DNA from: Chitinophagaceae bacterium
GTDB lineage: Bacteria; Bacteroidota; Bacteroidia; Chitinophagales; Chitinophagaceae
DNA: 64,000 bases
NCBI GenBank assembly: GCA_019638475.1
Contig: JAHBTR010000005.1
Coordinates: 1 to 64,000, forward strand
Direction: 5' to 3'
Made by a program: the position numbers and the translations under genes. Positions 35,875-43,708 of this stretch are shown here, piece by piece (position 1 is the stretch's first letter; each line of letters starts with the position of its first letter). The notes below the pieces were generated by a model. That model made no database searches. It was given only the letters and a program-made list of their open reading frames with translations, and had not been told where the DNA came from.

Positions 35875-37248
35875 ATGAAGCACATAACATCAATCAATTT
35901 CGACATTCCTTCCGTAGGAGAATTCAATGATTTCTTTAACTCCAAAAAATCTTTGGACGACAGCGATATTGTAGTTTTTAAAACATTTGACTATTATTCG
36001 GGCATTGACAGTCAATATCAAGGAAAAGACAGCTTCAACGAAACCTCTTCAAATACAATAAAAGAAGACACTACATATTGGCGAAATGAACTAAAGTCAT
36101 TCGCAGAAACAGGAAAAAATATATTCATAATAACAAGTAAGGTGTATGACTTTTATGTAAAAACTGGTAAGTATGAATATTCTGGAACAGGTCGTAATGC
36201 AAGAAGGACAGACTATGTAGAAGACTTTCACAATTATAAATTCTTAAAAAACAGTGAAACTAAAATAACCAATGCAAATGGCAGCAGTTTCAAAGTGAAA
36301 GATAGCGTTATGAGTGGCTTTCTAAAAGATTTTGAAAGCATAATATCATTTCAATGCTACTTGACAAATAACTCAATGACACCACTTTTAACTACTAAAA
36401 ATGGTCGGGAAGTTGTTTCAGGAATAGTAAGTTACGGCAAAGGAAACATGATATTTCTACCTTTCATTGATTTTGAGGATTTAACCACAACAAAAAACGG
36501 GAAAGAAGTTTGGTCGGCAGAAGCAATTAAACTTGGTAAAAAGCTTCTTCATTTTATTGCAGAATTAGATGACAAAATTCAAAAGAATCAAGAAAAATCA
36601 ATTAAACCTACATGGCTGTCAAATGAACTATACGAATTAGAAGTAGAAAAGGAATTAGTTGCAAAAATTACCAAGAATAATCAAAGAATTGAACAGCTGA
36701 ATAAAGAAAATGAAAATCTTAGAATAAAAATCGAAGAAGAAACAATCATAAAAGGGCTTTTATACGAAACTGGAAAACCACTTGAATTTTCAGTAATCAA
36801 AGCACTTGAAATACTTGGATATACTGCAGAAAATTTCACTAATGGCAAACTTGAACTAGACGCCGTAATTATCTCACCAGAAGGCGAACGCATTATTGGT
36901 GAGTGCGAAGGGAAAGAAACAAAAGATATAGACATTTCTAAGTTTAGACAACTGACTGATTCATTATTAGAAGACTTTGAAAGACCAGAAGTTGAAGAAA
37001 AAGCCAAAGGAATAATTTTTGGAAATCCTCAAAGGTTACTGGACATTCCTGAACGGACATTAGATTTCACATTGAAATGTAAAAACGGAGCAGCAAGAGA
37101 AAAAATTGCTCTAATTAAGACAAGCGACTTATTTGACATTTGTAAATATTTAATGAACTCTGACAACGAAACGTTCAGAAAAATGTGTAGAGAATCCATT
37201 AGTTCACAGTTCGGCGATATTGTGAAATTTCCAAAAATTCCAGAGTAA
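35875..37248 (+). CDS. PD-(D/E)XK-like protein with coiled coil, candidate single-gene defence (cassette 15)
   Basis: This 457-residue protein has three parts. The N-terminal part (about 1-240) alternates strands and helices (DIVVFKTFDYYSG, GKNIFIITSKVYDF, GKGNMIFLPFIDFED), in a pattern like class I glutamine-amidotransferase-type folds. A coiled coil follows (about 258-295, LVAKITKNNQRIEQLNKENENLRIKIEEE). The C-terminal part resembles an Mrr-like restriction domain (FSVIKALEILGYTAEN, KLELDAVII, ERIIGECEGKETKDI). It stands alone in its cassette, which fits a self-contained restriction or abortive-infection protein. The nuclease-like fold is probable; the function is inferred. Confidence 0.65.
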   Translation: MKHITSINFDIPSVGEFNDFFNSKKSLDDSDIVVFKTFDYYSGIDSQYQGKDSFNETSSNTIKEDTTYWRNELKSFAETGKNIFIITSKVYDFYVKTGKYEYSGTGRNARRTDYVEDFHNYKFLKNSETKITNANGSSFKVKDSVMSGFLKDFESIISFQCYLTNNSMTPLLTTKNGREVVSGIVSYGKGNMIFLPFIDFEDLTTTKNGKEVWSAEAIKLGKKLLHFIAELDDKIQKNQEKSIKPTWLSNELYELEVEKELVAKITKNNQRIEQLNKENENLRIKIEEETIIKGLLYETGKPLEFSVIKALEILGYTAENFTNGKLELDAVIISPEGERIIGECEGKETKDIDISKFRQLTDSLLEDFERPEVEEKAKGIIFGNPQRLLDIPERTLDFTLKCKNGAAREKIALIKTSDLFDICKYLMNSDNETFRKMCRESISSQFGDIVKFPKIPE

Positions 37249-37251
37249 AAC

Positions 37252-37449
37252 TACTGCCAACAAAAGTATTTGCAAAAGCAGGGCTGGACATCCTAACATC
37301 AGCTATTTGCAGGCATCAGCAGCGGTTCGGGCTCGACGTTCATGTTCAGCATTAGTTCTTAACTTCAACAATATATTTTCAAATGGGCATTTGTACCGGG
37401 CTGGACAATCAATGAATTCCCTGCCTTCGCAAATACTCGAACGTTGGCA
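37252..37449 (+). repeat. attC-like site 15 (long type)
   Basis: The left arm TACTGCCAAC complements 35849-35858. The right core is GTTGGCA at 37443-37449. Inner stems pair AGTATTTGCAAAAGCAGGG with CCCTGCCTTCGCAAATACT around a centre of about 140 nt. No gene lies in 37249-37539. Confidence 0.85.
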
Positions 37450-37539
37450 GCAATATTGTTGGACACTTCGCAAAAACTAAAATTGACGACAACAATACAA
37501 TTAGACAAATAATTTTTTTGACCAAACAAAACAAATTTT

Positions 37540-37923
37540 ATGGACACCATTACATGTTCAAAAATCAAAAAAATGAGTCCGCAACTCCTTGTTGTTAACA
37601 TTGACGCTTCAATTGAATTTTATACAAAACAAATCGGCTTTGACTTGGACTTTCGTTACGAAGACTTCTATGCAGGAGTTAGCAAGGACGGATATTCCAT
37701 CCATTTAAAATCAGGAAAGCCTTCATTTGAAGAAAGACAAAACAAATTGGCAAACGATGACCTTGATATTGTTTTTTCAATAGAAGGTGTTGAAGATTTA
37801 TATAGTGACTTTGTAAGCAAGTCTATACAAATCACGCAGCCATTGTGCGACAGACCATATGGTAAAGAGTTTTACATTGCTGACCCTGACGGATATATTC
37901 TTGCGTTTTTGGAAGAAGCATAA
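37540..37923 (+). CDS. Glyoxalase/bleomycin-resistance (VOC) family protein (cassette 16)
   Basis: This 127-residue protein has the VOC fold: a LLVVNIDASIEFYTKQIGFDLDFRYEDFYAGVSKDGYSIHL first module and a YGKEFYIADPDGYILAFLEE second module with the typical DPDG turn and terminal Glu. Members bind metal or antibiotics, or isomerise small molecules. An alternative start lies 11 codons later (MSPQLLVV). It is the sole gene of its cassette, as in many integrons where VOC proteins give drug resistance; the ligand is unknown here. Confidence 0.85.
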   Translation: MDTITCSKIKKMSPQLLVVNIDASIEFYTKQIGFDLDFRYEDFYAGVSKDGYSIHLKSGKPSFEERQNKLANDDLDIVFSIEGVEDLYSDFVSKSIQITQPLCDRPYGKEFYIADPDGYILAFLEEA

Positions 37924-37961
37924 TAAATCCACTATTGACAATTTCCGTACGCAAAAAATAC

Positions 37962-38159
37962 TGCTGCCAACATTGGGTTTTATGCAAGTTGGGCTGACGG
38001 AATAAGCCTCATCTTTTGTACAAATCCCGGCTTCAGTTCCGGCTTGACGAATAACTATCAGCTTTTGTACTTAACTTCATCAACATATTTTCAATCAGCA
38101 GCGGTTATCGGCAGACGGAATACTAATTCCCAACCTGCATAAAGCCCTGCTCGTTACCA
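37962..38159 (+). repeat. attC-like site 16 (long type)
   Basis: The left arm TGCTGCCAAC complements 37443-37452. The right core is GTTACCA at 38153-38159. The stem pairs GGGTTTTATGCAAGTTGGG with CCCAACCTGCATAAAGCCC. Confidence 0.85.
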
Positions 38160-38203
38160 GTAACCCTAAGACGACAGAACGACAATTTTAACACTATAAA
38201 AAT

Positions 38204-38950
38204 ATGGCAAAATACTTACGGACATCAGGAATTTCAGCAGTAGTTGAAGAACTTATCAGAGAAGCTAAAGAACGACTTTACATTATCAGCCCTTATCTCA
38301 AATTATCTGATAATATCAAGGAACTGTTCAATGATAAGGAAAGAGAAAAAGCAGAAGTTCGAATTATTTTTGGTAAACAAGAGCTCAATCCAACAGAAAT
38401 GAGTTATCTACAAAATCTCAAATATGTTCGCCTTTATTTCTCGAAAAATTTACATGCAAAGTGCTATCTGAACGAAAAGAAAATGATTATATCATCCATG
38501 AATCTGTACGAGTTCTCACAACAAAACAATAGAGAAATGGGGATTTTAATTGAGCGGGACAATGAAGCAGATAAACAGGTTTACGAAGATGCTTGGAAAG
38601 ACATTGAATCAATTTTGAATAACGCAACTGATTTCGCCTATGTTGAAGCACCAAAGGAAGTAGAGAAATCGAAAAGTGCTCCACAAAAACAAACAACATC
38701 AAAGTTTGAGAACAAAGCATCTGACAACAAGTCAAAAGGTTATTGCATACGGACTGGAGTTGAAATTCCATTCAATATTGAAAAGCCAATGAGCTATGAA
38801 GCATACAAATCTTGGAGTAAATATAGCGACCCTGACTATGCCGAAAAATTTTGCCACTTCTCTGGTGAACCCTCAAACGGTGAGACAAGTATAAGCCGAC
38901 CAATACTAAAAAAGAACTGGAAGAAAGCGAAGGAACTGTTTGACTTATGA
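38204..38950 (+). CDS. Phospholipase D-like nuclease domain protein (cassette 17)
   Basis: This 248-residue protein has one PLD-type half-site: HAKCYLNEKKMIISSMNL with His84, Lys86 and Asn100, preceded by RLYIISPYLKL and VRIIFGKQ strands. With one HxK motif it should dimerise to make an active site, as single-domain PLD nucleases do. After a polar linker (about 155-185) comes a small C-terminal domain (GYCIRTGVEIPF ... FCHFSGEPSNGET) with spaced Cys residues that may bind zinc. It may cleave DNA or RNA. It is alone in its cassette. Confidence 0.8.
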   Translation: MAKYLRTSGISAVVEELIREAKERLYIISPYLKLSDNIKELFNDKEREKAEVRIIFGKQELNPTEMSYLQNLKYVRLYFSKNLHAKCYLNEKKMIISSMNLYEFSQQNNREMGILIERDNEADKQVYEDAWKDIESILNNATDFAYVEAPKEVEKSKSAPQKQTTSKFENKASDNKSKGYCIRTGVEIPFNIEKPMSYEAYKSWSKYSDPDYAEKFCHFSGEPSNGETSISRPILKKNWKKAKELFDL

Positions 38951-38969
38951 CACGACTGACAAAAAGGGC

Positions 38970-39104
38970 TACTGGTAACACGGGTTTTGCGTCAGGCGGG
39001 CTGATGTGCAAACTTGGAGCTTTGTGCTTCTATTCGAGTTCAGTGCTGGCAGACAGTTTTGTGCTCCGAAACCCGCCCGAACGCAAAGCCCGAGAACGTT
39101 AGCG
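38970..39104 (+). repeat. attC-like site 17 (common type)
   Basis: The left arm TACTGGTAAC complements 38153-38162. The right core is GTTAGCG at 39098-39104. The body is nearly identical to sites 5, 9, 14 and 21. Confidence 0.85.
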
Positions 39105-39155
39105 GTCAGGCTACAAAGACACCCTAAGCAAATAGAAACGACCTAAAAATTTACA

Positions 39156-39803
39156 ATGGATAAACTAAAAAAAATATGGGAAGCAATTCTTAAAATTTGG
39201 AAAGACCCTGTTTGGAGTAAAGTAATATCAGCAGGTATTATTTTACTTATAGCAACAATTTGGGCAAGATATAGTAATTATTCTTGGCAAGAAATATATG
39301 ATTTTTTCATTTTACTTTTGACTTACAAATTACCAATCTTTGTTTTTTTGTCAATTATTGGTTTATACTTTTTGACAAAACTTCTAATTAGACTTTTCAA
39401 GAAAAAAATTGACCCGATTTGGGACGAACAAGTAGGGAATTATAAATTCAAAGAATTATATCAAATTTTATCAAATCAAAATTTTCCAGTTGAAACAGTT
39501 GGAATGAGCTGGTCAGGAAGAAAACCACCAGAAGAAGACTTATTGACAATGTTTCACAGCTATATCACTTTTTTTAATAGAGGACTTAATCTTGACGACA
39601 ATTTAGATGATGGAGGATACTTATACGGTGTGCTTGCTCCAAAACTTGTTGGCTATGGTTTATTGGACAAAATTGAAACCAAAAATTTACAAATTGATGT
39701 TATGGACATTAAGTATCAGACATCAGAAATTGGACAAAAATTTTACGCATTATTAGAAAAAACATTATACTTAAAATCGAACAAAAAAAGCCCGAACCGC
39801 TAA
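39156..39803 (+). CDS. Two-span membrane protein with cytosolic domain (cassette 18)
   Basis: This 215-residue protein has two hydrophobic helices (about 20-40 and 52-75), then a soluble C-terminal domain of about 130 residues (WDEQVGNYKFKELYQILSNQNFPVETVGMSWSGRKPPEEDLLTMFHSYITFFNRG). The domain has a winged-helix-like strand and helix order but no known signature. It is the only gene of its cassette and the stop falls inside the next site's left arm. Function unknown. Confidence 0.7.
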   Translation: MDKLKKIWEAILKIWKDPVWSKVISAGIILLIATIWARYSNYSWQEIYDFFILLLTYKLPIFVFLSIIGLYFLTKLLIRLFKKKIDPIWDEQVGNYKFKELYQILSNQNFPVETVGMSWSGRKPPEEDLLTMFHSYITFFNRGLNLDDNLDDGGYLYGVLAPKLVGYGLLDKIETKNLQIDVMDIKYQTSEIGQKFYALLEKTLYLKSNKKSPNR

Positions 39804-39932
39804 CAAGCAGTTTGGCGTTATGGCGGGTGAACGGCTTCGATTGAACGTTCTCGGTAAATTGAAAGTTCGTTCTTCGATTGAAGTTTATCGGTTAAAATCC
39901 GCCACAAACGCCAAGCTGCCAAAACGTAAGGT
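39796..39932 (+). repeat. attC-like site 18 with variant core GTAAGGT
   Basis: The left arm ACCGCTAAC complements 39098-39106. The right core is GTAAGGT at 39926-39932 instead of GTTR. It belongs to cassette 19, whose own end carries CCTTAC, so the change is compensated. The stem pairs GCAGTTTGGCGTTATGGCGG with CCGCCACAAACGCCAAGCTGC. Confidence 0.85.
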
Positions 39933-40533
39933 GCAATACCAAAGGAGAAAAACTTTCATAAAAAAATCTTCAAAACATTTTTCAGACTTTTTTCGGCGGA
40001 CGGTTTTCGGTTGACAATTTTCAGGAGACAATTTTCAGGAGATAATTTTTTTACCATTTCAGCTTTTCGCAGCTCAAAAAAAGTGAAAATTATTTTTCTC
40101 GTTTTTTCGTAGCACTTTTCGGCGGACAGGAAAATTTATTTTGTTGCCGCACATTTTGTTTGACAGAAAAAATTAAGCCGAACATTTTACTTTTTCTGTT
40201 TTCTTTTTTCGGTTGGACAGGAAAATTATTTTTAAGTTCTTTTTATCGTGAGACAAACAAAAAACATTTTTCGCTTCTCTGTTGTACTTTTCGGGAGAGA
40301 CAAAAAAATATTTTTATTGCCTGACAATTTTTTTAAGAGCAAAGAAAATAAGCACAAACGTTTAATTTTCTTCGCACACATTTTTTCGGTGGACAGAAAA
40401 GCGGTTTTATAGTTTCAGACTTTTTTGTCGCGAGACAATTTGAGATTCTAAAAACAAAAACCTTGCGTATTTGTTGCTTTACTGTGCAGGACAGAAAACA
40501 TTTCAGGCGGAAAGAACTTTAACGACATGGTAC
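39927..40533 (+). other. Non-coding, T-rich repeat cassette 19
   Basis: About 600 nt lie between two sites without a convincing gene on either strand. The + strand is strongly T-rich and carries loosely repeated blocks: GGACAGGAAAATT at 40134-40146 and 40215-40227, a tandem 14-mer GACAATTTTCAGGA at 40013-40026 and 40027-40040, and several TTTTTCGG...GACAGAAAA units (near 40390 and 40490). Similar GACAGGAAAATT sequence occurs in the tail after hairpin copy C (near 15640). It may be an RNA, a regulatory region or a decayed cassette. Confidence 0.55.
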
Positions 40534-40733
40534 TGCACCTTACAGCAGGTTTGGCGATAGCGGGGGCTGACGTGCATTTCATCGGCTTTTGTTCGCTGTT
40601 CATCAGTAGTTCCGGGCTGAAAATTCTTTAATGAACTTTTGTACTTATTCTGTACTTTTATTTCTTTATTCGGCTGACGTTCGGGCGGAAGAATATAAAT
40701 TTCCCCGCCATCGCCAAGCCCTAAACGTTGGTG
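40534..40733 (+). repeat. attC-like site 19 (long type, variant arm)
   Basis: The left arm TGCACCTTAC complements the variant start at 39926-39935; the pairing extends to 14 of 15 bases. The right core is GTTGGTG at 40727-40733. The centre of about 140 nt resembles site 26. Confidence 0.85.
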
Positions 40734-40794
40734 GCAAGCATAAAGAACAGCCACTCTAAAAACAAACGGACAAATTCAAAAATTTAGACAGATT

Positions 40795-41712
40795 ATGAAC
40801 AAATTCAACATTTTACTATTTTTCACTCTGCTAATTCTCCTAACTTCTTGCGACAAATCATATAAGTATGTCGAGAAAGTTAGTGAAGAAAGTATTTTTG
40901 GTGGAACAGACATAAAAGAGAAAGACGAAATAACGATAAAAGCAAAGAATGATTCTACGGCATACTTGGAAGCATTTAAAAAGTTTTGCATTTCAGTTAA
41001 AGTAAATAAGGATATGGCTCAATCAATGGGCAAAACATATTCAACTCCTTTAAGTTTTAAACTTTTAAATGACAAAGGAGAAGACATAACAAATACGACA
41101 TTGTTTGCAAGTCGAGTTCAATGTGAAAAAGAAATTGAAGAACAGATATTTTCAATGAGAAACAGTATTCAAGATGCTGTTGACAATAATGAGAAAGAAA
41201 AAGCAGAAGAATTTAAGCAAACTGCAAAAATTGACTCAGCAAAAATTAAAGAGTTGAAGCCATTTTTCAAAATTAGTAAAGACGAATTTTCTACAACAGG
41301 AAAAACTTGGTATAAACCTAAATCAGCTCCAAACTATACTAATCGGAACGGATTATATTGCTATTTTCAGACAGTGAACGATATACCGAGTAATTTGAGA
41401 TTTAGAATGCAATATTATTCGGACGATTGGTTGTTTTTTAGCAAAGTTCAGTTTTCAATTGATGGTAAAGCTTATGAGTTTATTCCTATGAACACAGAAA
41501 CTGATAGTGGAGATGGTGGATACATTTGGGAATGGTTTGACGAAAGTGTTTCTGAAAGCGATAAAGAACTAATAAATGCCTTAGCAAATGCTAAATCAGC
41601 TAAAATGAAATTAATAGGTAGGCAATATTATGACGTGAAAAACATAACGCAAGACCAAATAAAAAATATTAAACGAACATTAGAATTATACGAAGCAATG
41701 GGTGGAAAATAG
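40795..41712 (+). CDS. Putative lipoprotein (cassette 20)
   Basis: This 305-residue protein has an N-terminal signal and lipobox LILLTSC (Cys near 19), so it should be lipid-anchored. The middle has a Lys/Glu-rich helical part (about 115-160). The C-terminal half has strands with Trp/Tyr-rich segments (YYSDDWLFFSKVQFSIDGKAYEF) resembling an envelope ligand-binding domain. No known family. Sole gene of its cassette. Confidence 0.75.
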   Translation: MNKFNILLFFTLLILLTSCDKSYKYVEKVSEESIFGGTDIKEKDEITIKAKNDSTAYLEAFKKFCISVKVNKDMAQSMGKTYSTPLSFKLLNDKGEDITNTTLFASRVQCEKEIEEQIFSMRNSIQDAVDNNEKEKAEEFKQTAKIDSAKIKELKPFFKISKDEFSTTGKTWYKPKSAPNYTNRNGLYCYFQTVNDIPSNLRFRMQYYSDDWLFFSKVQFSIDGKAYEFIPMNTETDSGDGGYIWEWFDESVSESDKELINALANAKSAKMKLIGRQYYDVKNITQDQIKNIKRTLELYEAMGGK

Positions 41713-41719
41713 AATGCCA

Positions 41720-41855
41720 GCCACCAACAAGGGTTTGGCGTCAGGCGGGCTGACGTGCTATCCTCAACATTTGTGCTACTATTAAACTTTTGTACTTTTA
41801 CCCAGCTTTTGTGCTTCGATTGCCCGCCCGAACGCAAAGCTGCAAAACGTTAGCG
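41720..41855 (+). repeat. attC-like site 20
   Basis: The left arm GCCACCAAC complements 40727-40735. The right core is GTTAGCG at 41849-41855. The stem pairs GGGTTTGGCGTCAGGCGGGC with GCCCGCCCGAACGCAAAGCT. Confidence 0.85.
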
Positions 41856-41900
41856 GTAATTTTAGTGACACCAACAGGACAAATCAAGACAGGTTACACA

Positions 41901-42410
41901 ATGACAAAATATTCACTTGACGACATAAAGAAAAAAGTTGACGAACTTGCTTTTAAAATTAATGCTCCGACAAATTTATTACCGAGTTACGGACAACAAA
42001 CTTGGGACGCTCATCCTTACATTGAAGTTGATAGTCTTGGATTTATGCTTTATATAATTTCAGAGCGTGGACAAGAATATGAAAGGAAAATGACCGACAA
42101 AATTGACGACTTACTTTATTGGATTTTTGCGAGTGTTACGTTTTCTATGGCTTGCGACTTTGAACTAAAAAACAGAATTGAAGACAAGGATTGCAGACGA
42201 ATTATGTTTGACAAACAAGAGCAGTTACTTGGACAACTCAATGAAAATTGGAGACAAAAGGAAAATGCCGAACATCAAAGCATTTTAAAAACCCATCCAT
42301 TTGACGACTTAGCAGGACTTCGAGCTACTTACTGCGGACAACTCAGACAACAAGGACTTTCGGAGACAGAAATAAACAAATTGGCGTATGCAAAATATCC
42401 AGAGAACTGA
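41901..42410 (+). CDS. Imm63-family immunity protein (cassette 21)
   Basis: This 169-residue protein matches the Imm63 pattern: KKVDELAFKINAPTNLLPSYG, HPYIEVDSLGFMLYIISERGQEYERK, DDLLYWIFASVTFSMACDFELKNRIE, RRIMFDKQEQLLGQLN and HPFDD. Imm63 proteins neutralise polymorphic toxins delivered by rival bacteria. No toxin gene is in the cassette, so it is an orphan immunity gene that could protect against neighbours. I chose the ATG at 41901; the longer frame runs back into the site. Confidence 0.85.
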   Translation: MTKYSLDDIKKKVDELAFKINAPTNLLPSYGQQTWDAHPYIEVDSLGFMLYIISERGQEYERKMTDKIDDLLYWIFASVTFSMACDFELKNRIEDKDCRRIMFDKQEQLLGQLNENWRQKENAEHQSILKTHPFDDLAGLRATYCGQLRQQGLSETEINKLAYAKYPEN

Positions 42411-42419
42411 AAGAAAAAC

Positions 42420-42554
42420 TACCGCTAACACGGGTTTTGCGTCAGGCGGGGTGACGTGCAAACTTGGAGCTTTGTGCTTCTATTCAAGTTCAGTGCTGGT
42501 TGACAGTTTTGTGCTCCGAAACCCGCCCGAACGCAAAGCCCCGAAACGTTGGCG
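42420..42554 (+). repeat. attC-like site 21 (common type)
   Basis: The left arm TACCGCTAAC complements 41849-41858. The right core is GTTGGCG at 42548-42554. The stem pairs CGGGTTTTGCGTCAGGCGGG with CCCGCCCGAACGCAAAGCCC, leaving one or two unpaired bases on one strand as in integron attC sites. Confidence 0.85.
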
Positions 42555-42706
42555 GTCATTCTACGGGCGACACTGCAAACATTGAACATACGACAAAAAA
42601 TGAAGAGAAAAACCAAGCCCACCCACCACCCGAAAATGTAAATAATTGACGAAACAGAAAATTAAAGACGATATATTTCTAACTTTGCAGAAACGAAAAA
42701 TAAGAG

Positions 42707-43657
42707 ATGAACATATTCCAACGACTTGAAGCATTTGTAACAAAGACATTCAAAACGACAGTAGAAATTTTCTTGGAAGCACTCAAAATGAGCCCAAATG
42801 CACAAGGCTACGTTAGTGGTTCAATCACCGAACTTTTATTGAAGAAAAAATTAGAAGATGAAGGTTACGAAGTAAAACGTATCAGAGAAAAATGGGAAGG
42901 TAAAAAACACCCGAATCATCACGGTGATTTTTACTTCAAAAGCAAAAATAATTGGTTTGTTTTGGAATCAAAAGGCGTAAAATCAAACTCTGAAAAGTGG
43001 CACAAACTCTACAATTACAACAATCTCAAAAACTTTTTCTATACGCACAGCGACAAAATTTCGTGGGTAAATCCGAAAAATGATATTGAACCGCAAATCG
43101 TGAATTGGCTGAAAATAGAATTACCGAACTTGAACGATACAACAGCCGATTTATACGACTACGAAGAAATTCAAAAGTATTCAGCACCTAAGAGGGAAAC
43201 TACAAAATCTACGGCTATTGCAGCGTTAAGAAGTTTCAGCAGAGAAGAAATACAAACTAAAATTCAGGAACGATTGGACTATATAATGAGCAAAGTCCGT
43301 GTTTTAGAAACACACTTTGTTTCGGGAACTTCCGGTTCAAGCGACAGAACGCAAGCAACACCAAGAAAAGACGAGTTTAATTTGATTTCTATTGACATTT
43401 TTCTGCGTTTTTCTGAACACAAATTTTTGTTTGCAAATCCGAAACAACTTGCTTCTTCGGGCGATGATGAAAACCATTTGCAACAAAACTACATTATGGG
43501 TTTTGTGTTTCCACAACCAAACGGAACGCTAAAACTTGACCTTTCGGACGAATGGAATGAAAGTTTTAAAGAGGCTTATGAAACGCTTAAACCTGCTGAT
43601 GCCGTGAATGAAAACGAAATGCAAATTGACAACAGAAACATTATAGTTGAAAATTAA
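42707..43657 (+). CDS. PD-(D/E)XK restriction endonuclease (cassette 22)
   Basis: This 316-residue protein has GSITELLLKKKLEDEGYEVKRI (helix with Glu), HHGDFYFKSKNNWFVLESKGVKS (Asp in GDFYF, Glu and Lys in LESKG), the PD-(D/E)XK core of restriction nucleases. The rest is helical (about 165-215) with a strand-rich end. It lies 51 nt before a methyltransferase-specificity fusion gene and is probably the cutting partner of that enzyme. The fold is probable, the pairing inferred from the shared cassette. Confidence 0.8.
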   Translation: MNIFQRLEAFVTKTFKTTVEIFLEALKMSPNAQGYVSGSITELLLKKKLEDEGYEVKRIREKWEGKKHPNHHGDFYFKSKNNWFVLESKGVKSNSEKWHKLYNYNNLKNFFYTHSDKISWVNPKNDIEPQIVNWLKIELPNLNDTTADLYDYEEIQKYSAPKRETTKSTAIAALRSFSREEIQTKIQERLDYIMSKVRVLETHFVSGTSGSSDRTQATPRKDEFNLISIDIFLRFSEHKFLFANPKQLASSGDDENHLQQNYIMGFVFPQPNGTLKLDLSDEWNESFKEAYETLKPADAVNENEMQIDNRNIIVEN

Positions 43658-43659
43658 AA

Positions 43660-43704
43660 TTGCAATTTTACACAAATGTGTACTATCTTTGCCACAAATG
43701 TGTA
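43660..43704 (+). promoter_or_regulatory. Internal promoter with two 12-bp operator-like repeats (cassette 22)
   Basis: TTG at 43660-43662, a 21-nt gap, then TATCTTTG at 43684-43691 gives a good Bacteroidota promoter between the nuclease and the methyltransferase gene. CACAAATGTGTA occurs twice exactly (43671-43682 and 43693-43704), 22 bp apart, and each copy is a near palindrome (ACACA/TGTGT). One overlaps the spacer and one lies just after the -7 box, a layout suited to repression of the methyltransferase gene, perhaps by its own product. Confidence 0.6.
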
Positions 43705-43708
43705 AAAT

